From contig FNBQ01000011.1 in the NCBI GenBank assembly GCA_900102385.1, forward strand, positions 73,183 through 123,511: 50,329 nucleotides of DNA, in the 5' to 3' direction. The notes under the pieces were generated by a model that was not told the DNA's origin, searched no databases, and saw only the letters and a list, made by a program, of their open reading frames with translations. Each line of letters opens with the position of its first letter. The first letter of the stretch is position 1. Made by a program: the position numbers and the translations under genes. Positions 32,482 to 40,983 of this stretch are shown one piece after another. This DNA is from Bacteroidales bacterium KHT7 (GTDB lineage Bacteria > Bacteroidota > Bacteroidia > Bacteroidales > Bacteroidaceae).

Positions 32482-33459
32482 ATGTACACATCTTCACAAC
32501 TGATAGAAAAGGTTAATCAGTTTATTGAGCAACTGCCTTACGAACGCAAGCCAACGGGACTTTACGACCCTGTGAAATATGTCCTGTCGCTTGGTGGAAA
32601 GCGCATTCGCCCTGTCTTGATGCTGATGGCTTACAATCTGTACAAGGAAAATGTTGATGATATAATGATGCAGGCAATTGCACTCGAGACATATCATAAT
32701 TACACCCTTCTTCACGACGATTTGATGGATAAGGCTGATGTGAGAAGAGGCAAGCCTACTGTTCATAAGAAATGGAACGATAATACTGCGATTCTTTCGG
32801 GCGATTCGATGCTCGTGCTCGCTTATCAGAGAATGTTGTCTGGGCTCGATTCCGAGAATCTGAAGAAGGTGCTCGATTTGTTCACTGTAACGGCTCTCGA
32901 AATTGGCGAAGGTCAGCAGTACGACATGGAGTTTGAGACTCGCAACGATGTTACCGAAGCCGAATATATCGAGATGATTCGCCTCAAGACATCTGTTCTT
33001 TTGGCTTGTGCGCTGAAGATTGGCGCGATTCTCGGCGGTGCATCAGACGAGGAAGCCGACACATTGTACGATTACGGTCAGGAGATAGGTCTTGCATTTC
33101 AACTTCAGGATGATTATCTCGATGTCTATGGCGACCCTGCTGTGTTCGGAAAGAAGATTGGCGGCGATATTCTTTGCAACAAAAAGACCTACATGCTTAT
33201 CAATGCCTTCAACAGAGCGAATGATGAGCAGAAGAAAGAGCTGCAAAAGTGGGTTGATGCAAAGGAATACGATGCGCAGGCAAAGATTTCTGCCGTAACA
33301 AAGTTGTATAACGAAATTGGCATTCGCGAGTTGTGCGACAATAAGATAAACTCATATTTTGAGTCGGCAACCGCTAAGTTCGATGCACTTGCTGTTTCTG
33401 CCGACAAAAAGAAAGAGTTGAAGCAGTTCGTAAACTCGTTGATGAACAGAAAATCGTAA
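32482..33459 (+). CDS. Polyprenyl (farnesyl/geranylgeranyl-type) diphosphate synthase
   Basis: A 325-residue trans-prenyltransferase condensing IPP onto an allylic diphosphate. GGKRIRPVL (38-46) binds diphosphate. The two Asp-rich motifs are DDLMD (79-83) and DDYLD (210-214). The residue five before the first motif is the aromatic Y74, a feature that usually limits chain length, so a C15-C20 product is likelier than a long chain; that is inference. TatD follows after 4 bases, so they form one operon. Confidence 0.93.
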   Translation: MYTSSQLIEKVNQFIEQLPYERKPTGLYDPVKYVLSLGGKRIRPVLMLMAYNLYKENVDDIMMQAIALETYHNYTLLHDDLMDKADVRRGKPTVHKKWNDNTAILSGDSMLVLAYQRMLSGLDSENLKKVLDLFTVTALEIGEGQQYDMEFETRNDVTEAEYIEMIRLKTSVLLACALKIGAILGGASDEEADTLYDYGQEIGLAFQLQDDYLDVYGDPAVFGKKIGGDILCNKKTYMLINAFNRANDEQKKELQKWVDAKEYDAQAKISAVTKLYNEIGIRELCDNKINSYFESATAKFDALAVSADKKKELKQFVNSLMNRKS

Positions 33460-33463
33460 GTCG

Positions 33464-34252
33464 ATGATTATTGATACTCATTCTCACATTTATGTAGAGG
33501 AGTTTGATGATGATCGGGATGAGGCGATAATGCGCGCCAAGGAAAACGGTGTAGGACATCTGTTCCTGCCGTGTATCGACGAATCTTCGTTGTCGCGAAT
33601 GGACGCGCTTTGCGCTAAGTATCCCGGTTATTGCTCGCAGATGATTGGTTTGCATCCAACCGAGTTGGGAGACGATTGGAAGGCTACATTATATAATATG
33701 TACCAACTTCTATCAGCCAATCCCGACAAGTACATAGCCGTTGGCGAAGTGGGACTCGACTTGTACTGGGACAAAAGCCGCCAGAAGGAGCAGGAAGAAG
33801 TCCTTCGCACACAGATGGAGTGGGCTTTGAAGTTCGACAAACCCCTGATGATTCATTGCCGTGATGCTTGGGACGAGTTGCTGACGGTCTTTGCCGATTA
33901 CGACAAAAGTACGTTTAGAGGCGTGTTTCATTGTTTCACCGGAACGGCTGACGAGGCAAAAAGACTGCTCGAATATCCAAACTTCAAATTAGGTATTGGT
34001 GGTGTGGTAACGTTCAAGAAATCCACCTTGCCCGAGGCATTGCAGCATGTGCCGATAGATCGAATTGTGCTCGAAACGGACTGCCCGTATCTGGCTCCAG
34101 TTCCGCATCGCGGAAAACGCAACGAAAGCGCGTTTTTAAAACATGTGCTCGAAAAGGTGTCGCAAGTGTACAACATGCCTTGCGAGCAGGTTTCTTGCAT
34201 TATCAATAACAGTATCAGAGATTTATTTGGTGTTCAGTTCTTTGAAATGTGA
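33464..34252 (+). CDS. tatD: TatD family metal-dependent hydrolase
   Basis: A 262-residue TatD-type TIM-barrel nuclease. IIDTHSHIY gives the first metal ligands H6 and H8. VGEVGLDLYWD provides the bridging Glu. MIHCRDAWDEL, FHCFTGTADEAK and LETDCPYLAP supply the remaining His and Asp ligands. Family members are 3'-5' DNA/RNA exonucleases; the precise substrate is not predictable. Its start lies 4 bases after the prenyl synthase. Confidence 0.94.
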   Translation: MIIDTHSHIYVEEFDDDRDEAIMRAKENGVGHLFLPCIDESSLSRMDALCAKYPGYCSQMIGLHPTELGDDWKATLYNMYQLLSANPDKYIAVGEVGLDLYWDKSRQKEQEEVLRTQMEWALKFDKPLMIHCRDAWDELLTVFADYDKSTFRGVFHCFTGTADEAKRLLEYPNFKLGIGGVVTFKKSTLPEALQHVPIDRIVLETDCPYLAPVPHRGKRNESAFLKHVLEKVSQVYNMPCEQVSCIINNSIRDLFGVQFFEM

Positions 34253-34305
34253 AAAAATGTAAAAATATTTTTTAATAAAAATGTAATTTTTACTAAGCAA
34301 AGTCC

Positions 34306-34333
34306 TTGTATTTCGCATTTTTTTTGTAATTTG
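34306..34333 (+). promoter_or_regulatory. Weak promoter candidate of exbB
   Basis: TTG (34306-34308), 18 bases, then TAATTTG (34327-34333), which lacks one base of the TAnnTTTG spacing. The gene starts 75 bases downstream. Confidence 0.35.
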
Positions 34334-34408
34334 CACCCGATTTAAGGTTTAGAAACAAATAAAATCGTAATAATTAATTTATTTAATCTTAAAAAATTTA
34401 GACACACA

Positions 34409-35209
34409 ATGAAAAAGTTTATTGCAATTCTTGCAGTGATGGGAGTGATGACTTTTGGTCTCTCTCAGTCTATGATGGCTCAGGATTCTACAGCAACAGC
34501 TACAGATTCTACAGCATCTGAAAAGGTAGAGGAAGCAGCTCCAGCTGCAGCTCCAGTAGCAGCTGGCGAGGAGTCTTTCCACAAGAGCTTGAAGACAAAG
34601 TATATCGAAGGTGATGCAGGCTTCATGTCATTGGTAGCCGTAGCTTTGGTATTCGGTCTTGCATTCTGCATCGAGCGTATCATTTACCTAAGCCTTTCTG
34701 AGGTTAACACTAAGAAGCTTCTTGCTTCAATCGAGGAGAAACTTGAGGCTAACGACGTAGAGGGTGCTAAGGCAGTTGCTCGTGGTACTCGTGGTCCTGT
34801 TGCTTCTATCTGCTATCAGGGTCTTATGAGACTTAACGATGGTCTTGATGTAGTAGAGCGTACAGTTACTGCTTACGGTGGTGTTCAGGCTGGTTACCTT
34901 GAGAAGGGTTGTTCTTGGATTACATTGTTCATCGCAATGGCTCCATCACTCGGATTCCTTGGTACTGTGATCGGTATGGTTCAGGCATTCGATGATATCC
35001 AGGCTGCAGGTGATATCTCTCCAACAGTCGTTGCAGGAGGTATGAAGGTTGCCTTGATTACAACAATCTTCGGTATCGTTGTTGCTTTGATCCTTCAGTT
35101 GTTCTACAACTTCATCCTTATGAAGATCGAGGGTATCACAAGCGAGATGGAGAACTCTTCAGTTACTCTTCTTGACCTTATCACAAAGTACAACATTAAG
35201 AATAAGTAA
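34409..35209 (+). CDS. exbB: ExbB/TolQ-type proton channel protein
   Basis: A 266-residue MotA/TolQ/ExbB protein. It begins with an extra N-terminal hydrophobic or signal-like segment ending near MMAQ (residue 25) and an Ala/Thr-rich linker, so it is longer than E. coli ExbB. The first core helix is MSLVAVALVFGLAFCIERIIYLS (about 73-95). The conserved pair WITLFIAMAPSLGFLGTVIGMVQAF (about 170-195) and VALITTIFGIVVALILQLFYNFIL (about 213-236) follows. With the ExbD proteins it forms the proton-driven motor for TonB. It starts the operon exbB-membrane protein-exbD-exbD. Confidence 0.94.
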   Translation: MKKFIAILAVMGVMTFGLSQSMMAQDSTATATDSTASEKVEEAAPAAAPVAAGEESFHKSLKTKYIEGDAGFMSLVAVALVFGLAFCIERIIYLSLSEVNTKKLLASIEEKLEANDVEGAKAVARGTRGPVASICYQGLMRLNDGLDVVERTVTAYGGVQAGYLEKGCSWITLFIAMAPSLGFLGTVIGMVQAFDDIQAAGDISPTVVAGGMKVALITTIFGIVVALILQLFYNFILMKIEGITSEMENSSVTLLDLITKYNIKNK

Positions 35210-35228
35210 TTATTAACTGACGAATAAC

Positions 35229-35711
35229 ATGAAAACAGAGAAAATTTCATCTCTTGTACTGTATGTTGTATTCGCAGTAATCATACTTCTTTTTGGTGTA
35301 TTCTTTACTTATGGATATGACAACCAGTACGTTGCAAATCCAAAGTTCAACGATCCTTTGATGCTTGATGGCGTAATGATACTTATGTATGCTATGGTTG
35401 CTATCACTGCATTGTTGATTGTTTGGAGTTTGGTTAAGAGCTTCGTTCAGAACATGGGCGGTCCTAAGGGTGAGAACCTTTCAGGTGTTCCTGGTGGAAC
35501 AATTTCAGCAGTATCTGTTGCAATCTTGGTTGTTTCTTTGCTTGTTGGCTTCTTTGCTCCAAGCGAGACAATCGTTGCAAATGGTGATGTAGTTACTGAT
35601 ACTACTGCTATTGCATTGGCTGATCACTTCATCTGCTCAATCTATGTTCTGTCTGTTGTGGCTCTCGTTGCTATGTTCTTCAACATGACAGGCATCATGA
35701 AGAGAAAATAA
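35229..35711 (+). CDS. Four-helix membrane protein of the exb operon
   Basis: I do not recognise a named family for this 160-residue protein. Hydrophobicity shows about four membrane helices (near 9-27, 47-68, 88-107 and 132-154). It begins 19 bases after exbB and ends 34 bases before the first exbD. A protein of this kind between exbB and exbD suggests an accessory part of the TonB motor; that is inference from position. Its codon use matches the high-expression style of the neighbours. Confidence 0.85.
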   Translation: MKTEKISSLVLYVVFAVIILLFGVFFTYGYDNQYVANPKFNDPLMLDGVMILMYAMVAITALLIVWSLVKSFVQNMGGPKGENLSGVPGGTISAVSVAILVVSLLVGFFAPSETIVANGDVVTDTTAIALADHFICSIYVLSVVALVAMFFNMTGIMKRK

Positions 35712-35745
35712 CATTTATTGTAGAATTATTAAAAACTAAGAAAAT

Positions 35746-36336
35746 ATGGCGAAAAAAGGAATGCCCGAACTGAACACCAGTTCAACGGCCGATATTTCCT
35801 TTATGTTGCTTATCTTCTTCTTGATCACTACTTCCATGGCTACGGACCGTGGTTTGGCACGTCAGTTGCCACCTCCACCAGATCCAAACCAGAAGGATGA
35901 CCCAGAGCTGAATAAGGTTAAGGAGCGTAACGTTCTTAAGATTCGTATGAACTCACAGGACTACCTTATGTGTGGTGATGAGTTTATCAGTGTTCTTCAG
36001 TTGAAGGACAAGGTTAAGGAATTTATCAAGAATGTTGACGATAATCCTAACTGGCCTGAGAAGCATCCTGCAAACATTCCACTCATCGGAGAGGTTATGG
36101 TAACTTCAAAGCACGTTGTTTCTATTCAGAATGACCGTGGTTCAAGTTACAGAGCTTACTTCGAGGTACAGAATGAAGTAGTACGCGCTTACAATGAGTT
36201 GCGTGATGAACTGGCTAAGGCACAGTTCCACAAAAAGTCATACGCTGAGTGTACAAAGGAGGAGCAGAAAGCAATTCGTGAATATTACCCTCAGAAGATT
36301 TCTGAGGCTGAACCAAAAAGTTACGGAGGACATTAA
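35746..36336 (+). CDS. exbD: ExbD-type biopolymer transport protein 1
   Basis: A 196-residue ExbD/TolR protein, longer than the usual 140-150. The N-terminal MPELNTSSTADISFMLLIFFLITTSM carries the proton-binding Asp (about residue 17) at the start of the single membrane helix. The periplasmic domain begins with a Pro-rich segment (LPPPPDPN) and is longer than in E. coli, ending KSYGGH. It starts 34 bases after the four-helix protein and only 2 bases separate it from the second ExbD. Confidence 0.93.
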   Translation: MAKKGMPELNTSSTADISFMLLIFFLITTSMATDRGLARQLPPPPDPNQKDDPELNKVKERNVLKIRMNSQDYLMCGDEFISVLQLKDKVKEFIKNVDDNPNWPEKHPANIPLIGEVMVTSKHVVSIQNDRGSSYRAYFEVQNEVVRAYNELRDELAKAQFHKKSYAECTKEEQKAIREYYPQKISEAEPKSYGGH

Positions 36337-36338
36337 TT

Positions 36339-36800
36339 ATGGGTAGATTTAAAAAATCGGATCGCTCAATGCCAGCGATGAACACTTCATCACTGCCAGA
36401 CTTGATTTTCTCAATGTTGTTCTTCTTCATGATGGTAACCACTATGCGTGAGGTTACTCTTAAGGTTCAGTTCCGTGCTCCTCAGGGTACTGAGTTGGAG
36501 AAACTGGAAAAGAAGTCTTTGGTAACTTTCATCTATGTAGGTGCTCCTACTAAGGAACTGCAGAAGAAGTTCGGTGCTGAGACTCGTGTACAGTTGAACG
36601 ACAAGTATGCAGAGCCTGCTGATGTGCAGGACTATGCAACTCAGGCTCGTATGGATATGAAGGAAGAGGATCAGCCGTTTATGACTGTATCTTTGAAGAT
36701 TGACCAAGATACTAAGATGGGTGTTGTAACAGATATCAAGCAGGCTTTGCGTAAGGCTTATGCTTTGAAGATCAATTACTCTGCAACATTGCGTCAGTAA
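36339..36800 (+). CDS. exbD: ExbD-type biopolymer transport protein 2
   Basis: A 153-residue ExbD/TolR protein of ordinary length. MPAMNTSSLPDLIFSMLFFFMMVTTM holds the conserved Asp (PDLIF, about residue 21) and the membrane helix, followed by a periplasmic domain with PFMTVSLKIDQDTKMGVVTDIKQALRKA. It starts 2 bases after the first exbD, so the two are co-translated. Its helix differs from that of ExbD1, so a mixed ExbD pair around the ExbB ring is plausible. A bidirectional terminator follows. Confidence 0.93.
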   Translation: MGRFKKSDRSMPAMNTSSLPDLIFSMLFFFMMVTTMREVTLKVQFRAPQGTELEKLEKKSLVTFIYVGAPTKELQKKFGAETRVQLNDKYAEPADVQDYATQARMDMKEEDQPFMTVSLKIDQDTKMGVVTDIKQALRKAYALKINYSATLRQ

Positions 36801-36823
36801 TCAATCTTAACTGAAATAAAAAA

Positions 36824-36859
36824 GGCGACTGCTATTTTGCAGCCGCCATTTTTTGTTTT
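36824..36859. terminator. Bidirectional terminator between exbD2 and gtrA
   Basis: GGCG-A-CTGC (36824-36832) pairs with GCAG-C-CGCC (36839-36847) with one mismatch. A T-run follows on the plus strand and another on the minus strand. It separates two convergent units. Confidence 0.85.
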
Positions 36860-37261
36860 TTATAGTTTCTTAACTGCCAGCCTTACAAGAATGAAACTTG
36901 CAACGATGCTTATCAGCAGTGTAGGTATGTAGGCGATATTGGAGTCTATTTTGCAGATCTCTACGAACAAGTGCATAAGTCCGAATCTGACTACGAAAAG
37001 GTTTATTAGATGTGCCGCCAGAACGCCTATCGCGTTCTTTTTGTTCGGCTTGCTTTTGAACGTCCACAGCACTGTCATGAAATAATTTGCTATGAATGAT
37101 ATTGCGTAGCCGCTTACGAGTGCAATCTGGTATATTGTAAACTGTTTGACCGTGAAGAATATGCAAGCGTCGATTCCTGTTGATATTCCGCCTACGATGC
37201 AGAATTTTACGAACTCGAGGAGCTTTTGGTTCTCCTTGAGTGACTTTATTTTTTTGTTCAT
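36860..37261 (-). CDS. GtrA family membrane protein
   Basis: A 133-residue GtrA-like protein with four predicted helices. LEFVKFCIVGGISTGIDACIFF and GYAISFIANYFMTVLWTFKSK are the family landmarks, followed by HLINLFVVRFGLMHLF and IPTLLISIVASFILVRLAVKKL. GtrA proteins usually move lipid-linked sugars across the inner membrane for cell-surface glycan synthesis. It is the last gene of the minus-strand operon, 8 bases after xerD. Confidence 0.9.
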   Translation of the reverse strand: MNKKIKSLKENQKLLEFVKFCIVGGISTGIDACIFFTVKQFTIYQIALVSGYAISFIANYFMTVLWTFKSKPNKKNAIGVLAAHLINLFVVRFGLMHLFVEICKIDSNIAYIPTLLISIVASFILVRLAVKKL

Positions 37262-37269
37262 AAATATAT

Positions 37270-38202
37270 TTATTTTCTGTTGTAAACTTTGTTTCGCGGA
37301 TGATGAAGCAGTATTTCCTCGCGTAGACGGCTTTTGTCGAGGTGAGTGTATATTTCTGTCGTCGCAATGCTTTCGTGCCCCAGCATGGCCTGTATTGCCC
37401 TCAGATTGGCTCCTCCTTCGAGCAGATGCGTGGCGAATGAATGGCGGAACGTGTGCGGACTTACTTGTTTCTTAATTCCGGTGACGGCGATAAGCTGTTT
37501 TATGACGTAAAAAATCATCACTCTGGTAAGATGCTTGCCGCGCGTCAGGCTTACGAAGACGTAGTCTTCTTCGCCTTTCTTTATGTCAATCTGATTTCGG
37601 TCGGCAAACCAAGCCTGCAATTCGCTAACGGCTCTTTCGGAAATAGGGACAAGCCTTTGCTTTCGGCCTTTGCCCGTTACCTTTATGAATCCTTGTTCCA
37701 GATAAAGGTCGGAAATAAGCAGGTTGCACAGTTCGCTTACGCGCAATCCGCAACTGTAAAGAGTCTCGATGATGGCTCGGTTGCGCTGTCCTTCGCCTTT
37801 GCTCATGTCTATGGCATTTATCAGCGCATCAATCTCCTCCAAGCTCAAAATATCGGGCAAATGAAGTCCGATTTTAGGCGATTCTAACAGTTCGGTAGGG
37901 TCTTGCCTTATTTTTCCTTCGAGAAGCAGAAAATGATAGAAAGAACGCACGCCCGACAGGATTCTGGCTTGTGAGCGCGGATGGATTCCGACGTCGGCAA
38001 GACCGGCGGCGAAGTTCTCGAGCTCGTCTAACGATGTTTCGAGAGGATTGATTCCTTCTATTTGCTGGTATGCAAAGAGCTTCTCAATATCCGAAAGATA
38101 GGCGTTTGCTGTGTTTTGCGTGTACGAGCGTTCGAGCAGAAGATATTGCTTGTAGCTCTCTCTAAGGTCGTTGGTGAGTTCTACAAAATCCTTGTTCGTC
38201 AT
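37270..38202 (-). CDS. xerD: Site-specific tyrosine recombinase XerD
   Basis: A 310-residue tyrosine recombinase resolving chromosome dimers at dif with XerC. The SAM-like N-terminal domain (about 15-100) is followed by the catalytic domain with R154 (GLRVSEL), K178 (TGKGRKQR), H250 and R253 (SPHTFRHSFATHLL), H276 (LGHES) and nucleophile Y285 (TTEIYTH). All residues are intact and the length is that of XerD, so it is the housekeeping enzyme, not an integron or transposon integrase. Its ATG overlaps the stop codon of the upstream DUF3108 gene by one base, implying coupled translation. Confidence 0.95.
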   Translation of the reverse strand: MTNKDFVELTNDLRESYKQYLLLERSYTQNTANAYLSDIEKLFAYQQIEGINPLETSLDELENFAAGLADVGIHPRSQARILSGVRSFYHFLLLEGKIRQDPTELLESPKIGLHLPDILSLEEIDALINAIDMSKGEGQRNRAIIETLYSCGLRVSELCNLLISDLYLEQGFIKVTGKGRKQRLVPISERAVSELQAWFADRNQIDIKKGEEDYVFVSLTRGKHLTRVMIFYVIKQLIAVTGIKKQVSPHTFRHSFATHLLEGGANLRAIQAMLGHESIATTEIYTHLDKSRLREEILLHHPRNKVYNRK

Positions 38203-39020
38203 CAGTTTTTCTTCTTTTCTTTGACAATAGATGTAAGAGGATGGCGGTTGCCCTTAATCTGGTTAAGGATAACCTTTGCAGAACCGAAACTCAGGAACAT
38301 GTCGAGTCTGATTGGAATATGGTTCTTGTCGTTGGTTATGTAGAATGTGATGACTTCTTTCTCCTTGTTTTTTTTGTCGTATTCAACGAACGAGAAGACA
38401 AGTGTGTTGTATTTCTTCTTGTCGTTAACTTCGATAACTTTTTTGCCTCGGTAGATAACCGTTTCGTTTACGATTTTGCTACCCTCGGTCATCGGGAACT
38501 TAATTTTGTAGCCAACCTTGTATTTGCTTGCGTCGAACGAGCGTGCTTGCAAAAGCATGCTAACCATATCGTAGATGCAAGAATTGCTGTTTAGTTGCTC
38601 CTTGCTGACTACGCCTTTTGAACTGACATGGCGATTGTTAATTACATTTTTCCCTTCGGGATATGTGTACCAGACCTCGTCGATGTAGTATCGCTTGCCC
38701 TCGCGTGCTGCCTTTTTGTAATAGAGCGGCACAAGTTTGTCGGTGCAATAAGAAACGAGTGTATCGCGGAAGATGAAAATCTTGTCCGCCTGCTTGCTTC
38801 CGCGTGTTATAAGATTAGCTTTGAATGCCGATTTCCCGTGGTATCTCGTCTGTGTGATATCCATCTGGGCAGAACCTGCTTTTACCCATACAAACTTCCA
38901 GTTGTAGTATAGGTCGTAGTTTAAGACTTCGCCGTGCTTAAAGGCTTCGTTTTCTCGTTCGCATTGCGCAGTGCTACTCAATGAAAGCATGAGCATGGCA
39001 ATAAGTAATGTCCATCTCAT
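38202..39020 (-). CDS. DUF3108 domain exported protein
   Basis: A 272-residue protein with a signal peptide (MRWTLLIAMLMLSLSSTAQ) and a DUF3108 domain: FKHGEVLNYDLYYNWKFVWVKAGSAQM near residue 25-50 and the terminal FLSFGSAKVILNQIKG. The fold is beta-barrel-like in the family; the function is not known to me. I use the ATG at 39020, since the in-frame ATG at 39158 would lie inside the upstream gene and lacks a signal peptide. It ends in a Lys-rich tail. Confidence 0.88.
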   Translation of the reverse strand: MRWTLLIAMLMLSLSSTAQCERENEAFKHGEVLNYDLYYNWKFVWVKAGSAQMDITQTRYHGKSAFKANLITRGSKQADKIFIFRDTLVSYCTDKLVPLYYKKAAREGKRYYIDEVWYTYPEGKNVINNRHVSSKGVVSKEQLNSNSCIYDMVSMLLQARSFDASKYKVGYKIKFPMTEGSKIVNETVIYRGKKVIEVNDKKKYNTLVFSFVEYDKKNKEKEVITFYITNDKNHIPIRLDMFLSFGSAKVILNQIKGNRHPLTSIVKEKKKN

Positions 39021-39037
39021 AATATGGTTCTTTTTAG

Positions 39038-40978
39038 TTATTTCTTGTTGAATTTTCGCTCGGCATTTCTGTTTTTGATGCTCTTTTCGCGGTCGGGCTT
39101 CTGCTTGGTTATCTCCAGAGGCTTCTGCTCCGTCAGAGGCGTGTCGAGCGGATTCCACGATTGTTCAATCTCCCAGCGCGCTTTCAGTTCGAGCGACTTC
39201 GGATAGTAGAAGACCGTTTCGGCCTGTGTGCGCGAAGCGTATTCGCCTGTATCCCAAACGCCGTTGTTGTTTTTGTCGATGAACAGACGCATATAGTAAA
39301 CGCCCGGCTTTATATAGTAGAAATCGGCTTCAGACTGTTTGTTGAGTTTTGCCTGAGTAACAACCTTGTCGCCCTTGTCCAAAAGTTGCACGATGGCGCA
39401 TGTGTCAATGCCGCTGACCTTGACGTAAAGCGAGCTGAATTCATCAAGCGACGAGATTGAAATCTTCTGCTTTGCCTCTTTCGTCACGTTGCCGTACAAT
39501 CCAGTAAAGGCTGCCGAATCGACCGTAAGCTCGTAGTTGTGCTCTGGCAGCCATTCAGCCATGAGCGTATATCTTCTGATGTTGGCTGAATCCTGTTCAA
39601 TCTCGAACGGCTCGTCAACCCAAAGCGTGTCCTTTTGAATCTTCAGGTGGAATGCCGAATTGTTGATGTTAACGATAGGTTCGCCAAATGAAAAGTGGAT
39701 ATTCTCGTTCGCGCCCATCTTCGAGCCGCCGCTCATCTTCATTTCGAGAGGGTCGGCAGGCATGATGCTGTCGATAGGCTCATCCTTGCCTTTGTGCTGC
39801 TTCTTCTGTGCCTTGAGCCAGTCTTCGTACTTCTTGTTTTGTTCCTTACGAATCTTCTCCATCGTCTTTTTAGAAGCCAGATGGAGAGTGTCGGTTGTTG
39901 GAACAAGATTGCCGAGCGTGTCGGTTCCCATGAATTTCACAACCATGTCGAGTGTGTCTTTCTGGTAAATGAGAGAATCCTTAATCCAGAAATGCAGCGT
40001 ATCGTTGGTTGCCGAAAATTCCTTTATGAAAGCATCTTCGGTGTTGAAGTTCAGACCTTCGATTGCTGCTGGTTCGTCTGCTGGGGCAGTAAAGAAGAGT
40101 GAAAACTTATTCGGTGTAAGTCTTTCTGGCTTAGTTAGATATTGGTTTGTCTGCTTTTCTGTGAAAAGCGTAAGTACGATATCATCGGGCATGAATCTTG
40201 TGCACGGAACGGTTACAACCGAGTCGAGACGGCTGTGGTCGTTCTTATGCCAGATAGAGTCAGTTCTTGTGCTCGGCTCTGATTTTGGAGTGATGATGCT
40301 GTCGTTGAACGCGATACCTTCGCTTTTCTGATTGAAGAAATAGTTTTGGTCGGCATCGTTCAGAGCGTAAATTTTGTACTGCTTATTGCTTGCAATGCCC
40401 TTTATCACGAACTGACCTTTGGCGTTTGTGCGCGCAATACGTTCGAGCGGTGCAGTGGTGAATACCGTATCGCTTAGGTTAGAATATAATCCTACCAATG
40501 CACCTTTCACCGGTTCAAGATTCATTGCGTCGAGCACGGTTCCTGAAACCTCCATCGTGTCGATGCTTGCGCCTGTAGAGAACGAATAAGAATAGTTTCC
40601 CATCGGGTTACCTTCGTTATTGTCCTGAATACAGTCGCCAAAATCGATGGTGTAGGTGTAATCGGTCTTTAAAGTATCGAAAAGTGTGACGATGATTTTC
40701 TTGCCGTTAGCCTTAATGTCGGCTGGTTCGGCTTGCGGAGGCGATATTACAACCTTCTCAGAAGCCCCGTCGAGCTTGATGAACTCGTCAAACTCAATCG
40801 TAACTTTCTTTGTCGAGGTGTTCGTTGCCTTATCGTTCGGAGTGCAGCGAACAACCTTAGGCGGCTCTTCATCATAAGGACCGCCGTCGGGACTGCTGAT
40901 GCTTGCGCAACTGTGTATCAGCAATATTGCCACAATGCAGAAGGCAGCAGACAGATATTTGTAATAAAGCCTCTTCAC
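39038..40978 (-). CDS. Lipoprotein with SbsA-type Ig-like domain
   Basis: A 646-residue lipoprotein; IHSC places the lipidated Cys at residue 24. An Ig-like (SbsA/Big-5-type) domain opens the mature protein (PPKVVRCTPNDKATNTSTKKVTIEFDEFIKL). A carboxypeptidase-regulatory-like segment follows (SGTVLDAMNLEPVKGALVGLY, about 143-210), then a long central region and a C-terminal domain with FIDKNNNGVWDTGEYASR, an Asp-rich calcium-like loop. It ends in a Lys-rich, charged tail. It is probably surface or periplasmic, of unknown role. It starts 5 bases after the GH3 gene. Confidence 0.85.
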   Translation of the reverse strand: MKRLYYKYLSAAFCIVAILLIHSCASISSPDGGPYDEEPPKVVRCTPNDKATNTSTKKVTIEFDEFIKLDGASEKVVISPPQAEPADIKANGKKIIVTLFDTLKTDYTYTIDFGDCIQDNNEGNPMGNYSYSFSTGASIDTMEVSGTVLDAMNLEPVKGALVGLYSNLSDTVFTTAPLERIARTNAKGQFVIKGIASNKQYKIYALNDADQNYFFNQKSEGIAFNDSIITPKSEPSTRTDSIWHKNDHSRLDSVVTVPCTRFMPDDIVLTLFTEKQTNQYLTKPERLTPNKFSLFFTAPADEPAAIEGLNFNTEDAFIKEFSATNDTLHFWIKDSLIYQKDTLDMVVKFMGTDTLGNLVPTTDTLHLASKKTMEKIRKEQNKKYEDWLKAQKKQHKGKDEPIDSIMPADPLEMKMSGGSKMGANENIHFSFGEPIVNINNSAFHLKIQKDTLWVDEPFEIEQDSANIRRYTLMAEWLPEHNYELTVDSAAFTGLYGNVTKEAKQKISISSLDEFSSLYVKVSGIDTCAIVQLLDKGDKVVTQAKLNKQSEADFYYIKPGVYYMRLFIDKNNNGVWDTGEYASRTQAETVFYYPKSLELKARWEIEQSWNPLDTPLTEQKPLEITKQKPDREKSIKNRNAERKFNKK

Positions 40979-40983
40979 GCCTA

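Noticed and set aside
39021-39158. 46-residue N-terminal extension of the DUF3108 protein
   Set aside because: It overlaps the end of the upstream lipoprotein gene and would bury a clear signal peptide.
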